Source of the DNA: Pontibacterium sinense
GTDB taxonomy: Bacteria > Pseudomonadota > Gammaproteobacteria > Pseudomonadales > Balneatricaceae
DNA length: 64,000 nucleotides
NCBI RefSeq assembly: GCF_015209595.1
Contig: NZ_JADEYS010000003.1
Location: 1 to 64,000 of the forward strand
Direction of reading: 5' to 3'
Below are positions 62,272 to 64,000 of the stretch, in pieces. A model generated the notes under the pieces. The model was not told the DNA's origin, made no database searches, and saw only the letters and a program-made list of their open reading frames with translations. The position numbers and the translations under genes are program-made. Within the stretch, counting starts at the first letter, position 1. Each line of letters begins with the position of its first letter.

Positions 62272-63687
62272 ATGAAAGTTAAACGATTTTTTGCACCCGA
62301 TATGCGTCAGGCAATGGCGCGGGTACGTGAGGAAGTGGGTCCCGATGCGGTGATCGTTTCTAATCGTCGCGTCGCTGGTGGTGTGGAAGTTGTTGCGGCC
62401 CATGAACATGAATATGAAGCTGCCCAGGTTGAATTTAAGCGTGATCGGGCGCGTAAAAAACGTCGTGATGAGCAGATCCGTCTACTGACAGGTAAAGGGG
62501 GGCAGCCTTCGCCGTCGCCGCTCATTGCCGAAAAGGAAAAGGCAAAAGCGCGCATTGCTGCCGCTCAGCGGGAAGATGAAGTACCACCTGCCGTAACGGG
62601 TAACCGTAACCAGCAAATCGAAGCTGATGACGACCTTGAATCTATACTGGCATCGTTGAAAGAAAGGCAGCGTGCAAGGCCTGCTGAACCGGAAATGCCC
62701 GTTGCTATGGTGAGGCCTGAGCCTGCCTTTGATGTTTCTCCCATCTCTCCTGTTGCACCGCCTGTAGGGGGGGATAGCGCGCTGCAGGTCATGCAGCAAG
62801 AGATCCATCAATTGCGAGCGATGCTGGAGAAACAAGCTCAAATACCGTCTTCTTCTGAATCCCTGTTATCGCCTTTGGAGCGCAAGCTGAACGCGCTTGG
62901 TCTGAGTACCCGATTGCAAAAACATCTGATGACGGGTGTTGAATTGGGTATGGCGGCCGATAAAGCTTGGCAGAACGCATTAGCACGACTCGCCGAATCT
63001 GTGCCTGTCATGGGCGAAGAATTTACGGAACGCGGAGGAATGATTGCCTTCGTAGGGCCGACTGGGGTGGGTAAAACGACCACGATTGGTAAGTTGGCTG
63101 CACGTTACGTGCTGAAATACGGAAGTTCCAGTGTCGCACTTGTCACGACCGATACCTACCGTATTGCGGCACACGAGCAGCTAAAGACCTTCGGTCGAAT
63201 TCTGGATGTGCCTGTGCGGGTTGTTGATGACGTCAATAGTCTGGAGCAGGTGTTGCAGTCTTTACGGAACAAGCGTCTGGTATTGATTGATACAGCGGGG
63301 TTAAGTGCCAATGATCCCCACAGTCAGCAACAGTTGGAGATGCTTGAAAGCGTGACGTTGCGTATGAAGAAGCTGTTGGTGGTTTCTTGTTCCAGTCAGC
63401 GTCAGGTTATAGAAAAGGGTTATGAAGCCTATAAAGGCTTAGGTTTGAACGGCTGTGTTTTAAGCAAAATGGATGAGTCGGGCAGCCTGGGCGAGGCGTT
63501 ATCGTTCGCAATCGAGAAAAGCTTGCCTGTGGCTTATGCGGCCGATGGCCAGCGAATACCCGATGATATTGGTGTCGGAAATAAACGTGATCTTGTCAGT
63601 CGTGCGGTGCTGACTGCTCAGGAATCACAGTCTGAAAATGCGTTAGGGGACAGAAGTAGAGTGCCCCCTCTATTTAATGCAGGCTGA
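62272..63687 (+). CDS. flhF: Flagellar SRP-like GTPase FlhF
   Basis: Places the flagellum at the cell pole together with FlhG. 471 residues: basic N-terminal B domain (KVKRFFAPDMRQAMARVREEVGPDAVI), a variable linker, and the NG GTPase domain with G1 GPTGVGKTTT (Lys268), DTYRIAAHEQL, DTAGLS and SKMDESGSLG. Its presence indicates polar flagellation. AGGTGGG is upstream of the ATG; 40 bases after flhA. Confidence 0.97.
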   Translation: MKVKRFFAPDMRQAMARVREEVGPDAVIVSNRRVAGGVEVVAAHEHEYEAAQVEFKRDRARKKRRDEQIRLLTGKGGQPSPSPLIAEKEKAKARIAAAQREDEVPPAVTGNRNQQIEADDDLESILASLKERQRARPAEPEMPVAMVRPEPAFDVSPISPVAPPVGGDSALQVMQQEIHQLRAMLEKQAQIPSSSESLLSPLERKLNALGLSTRLQKHLMTGVELGMAADKAWQNALARLAESVPVMGEEFTERGGMIAFVGPTGVGKTTTIGKLAARYVLKYGSSSVALVTTDTYRIAAHEQLKTFGRILDVPVRVVDDVNSLEQVLQSLRNKRLVLIDTAGLSANDPHSQQQLEMLESVTLRMKKLLVVSCSSQRQVIEKGYEAYKGLGLNGCVLSKMDESGSLGEALSFAIEKSLPVAYAADGQRIPDDIGVGNKRDLVSRAVLTAQESQSENALGDRSRVPPLFNAG

Positions 63688-63711
63688 GTAGCGAAGGTAG
63701 GATTAGCAGAT

Positions 63712-64000
63712 ATGAGTGCAAGGCCTGTAAAAGTAGTTGCTGTCACAGGAGGAAAGGGCGGGGTTGGTAAAACCAACGTTTCCGTCAATCTTTCGCTGGC
63801 ACTCAGTCAGCTGGAACAGCGTGTAGTGCTGATGGATGCTGATTTGGGGCTCGCCAATGTCGATGTGATGATGGGGCTGAGTCCCAAGATGAATATCTCT
63901 GATGTGTTGGCTGGAGACTGTGCATTGCGTGATGTATTGATTCCCGTCAACGAATATTTTGGCATTGTACCGGCATCATCCGGTACGCAGGAGATGACGA
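63712..64000 (+). CDS. flhG: Flagellar number regulator FlhG (FleN), truncated by window end
   Basis: MinD-type ATPase that antagonises FleQ and limits flagellar number; partner of FlhF. The first 96 residues are visible: basic start, then the deviant Walker A GGKGGVGKTNVSVNLSLAL, and LMDADLGLANVDVMMGL. The ATG at 63712 lies 24 bases after flhF. The gene runs off the end, so later motifs cannot be checked. In related genomes fliA and che genes follow. Confidence 0.95.
   Translation, partial: MSARPVKVVAVTGGKGGVGKTNVSVNLSLALSQLEQRVVLMDADLGLANVDVMMGLSPKMNISDVLAGDCALRDVLIPVNEYFGIVPASSGTQEMT

Overview
The window reads as a chromosomal segment of a marine, motile, respiratory gammaproteobacterium, most likely in or near the Oceanospirillaceae (inferred from protein style and gene order, not from a database search). 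It has roughly balanced base composition, a sodium-translocating oxaloacetate decarboxylase, a Pseudomonas/Vibrio-type flagellar hierarchy (FleQ/FleS/FleR, sigma-54 and sigma-28 promoters) and the CrbS/CrbR (MxtR/ErdR) acetate-response system. I see no insertion sequence, prophage, CRISPR array or toxin cassette.

Layout. 1-9 kb: tRNA-Arg(ACG), thiI, the oadGAB sodium-pump operon, a class II histone-deacetylase-like hydrolase on the minus strand, a response-regulator-like TPR protein, and a minus-strand tRNA-Arg(CCT). 8.4-24.3 kb: flgN-flgM-flgA on the minus strand, divergent from cheV-cheR, followed by flgBCDE and flgFGHIJKL, each group with its own sigma-54-type promoter. 24.4-30.5 kb: filament genes, with a fliT-like chaperone on the minus strand, a single very large flagellin behind two tandem sigma-28 promoters, then flaG, fliD, fliS. 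30.7-34.7 kb: the flagellar regulators fleQ, fleS, fleR. 35-46.7 kb: an acetate-metabolism block (acs, crbR, crbS, a DUF4212 small membrane subunit, a sodium/solute symporter, a cNMP/CBS/DUF294 protein, a DnaQ-like exonuclease) set inside the flagellar cluster. 46.7-64 kb: fliEFGHIJ, fliKLMNOPQR-flhB, flhA, flhF and the start of flhG (cut by the window edge).

How it works together. FleQ, the enhancer-binding master activator, has a credible sigma-70 promoter. Candidate sigma-54 (-24/-12) sites occur before flgB, flgF, fliE, fliK and flhA, and sigma-28 sites before flgM-flgN and fliC. This gives the expected order: regulators, then export gate, basal body and hook, then anti-sigma factor and filament. 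The acetate block has its own logic. CrbS (a transporter-like sensor kinase) and CrbR (a LuxR-type regulator) would activate acs and the DUF4212/symporter operon. A shared near-palindromic motif (AGAC-N4-GTC) lies just upstream of the likely core promoters of both target operons.

The less ordinary observations are this shared motif, the acetate block between fleR and fliE, a FleQ lacking the arginine of the LFRS c-di-GMP motif, a receiver-TPR protein without its phospho-acceptor aspartate, a sigma-54 promoter embedded in a terminator before fliE, an orphan terminator suggesting a small RNA near 6.5 kb, and several enlarged axial proteins (FliC 829, FlgE 696, FliD 677, FlgK 673, FlgL 613 residues).
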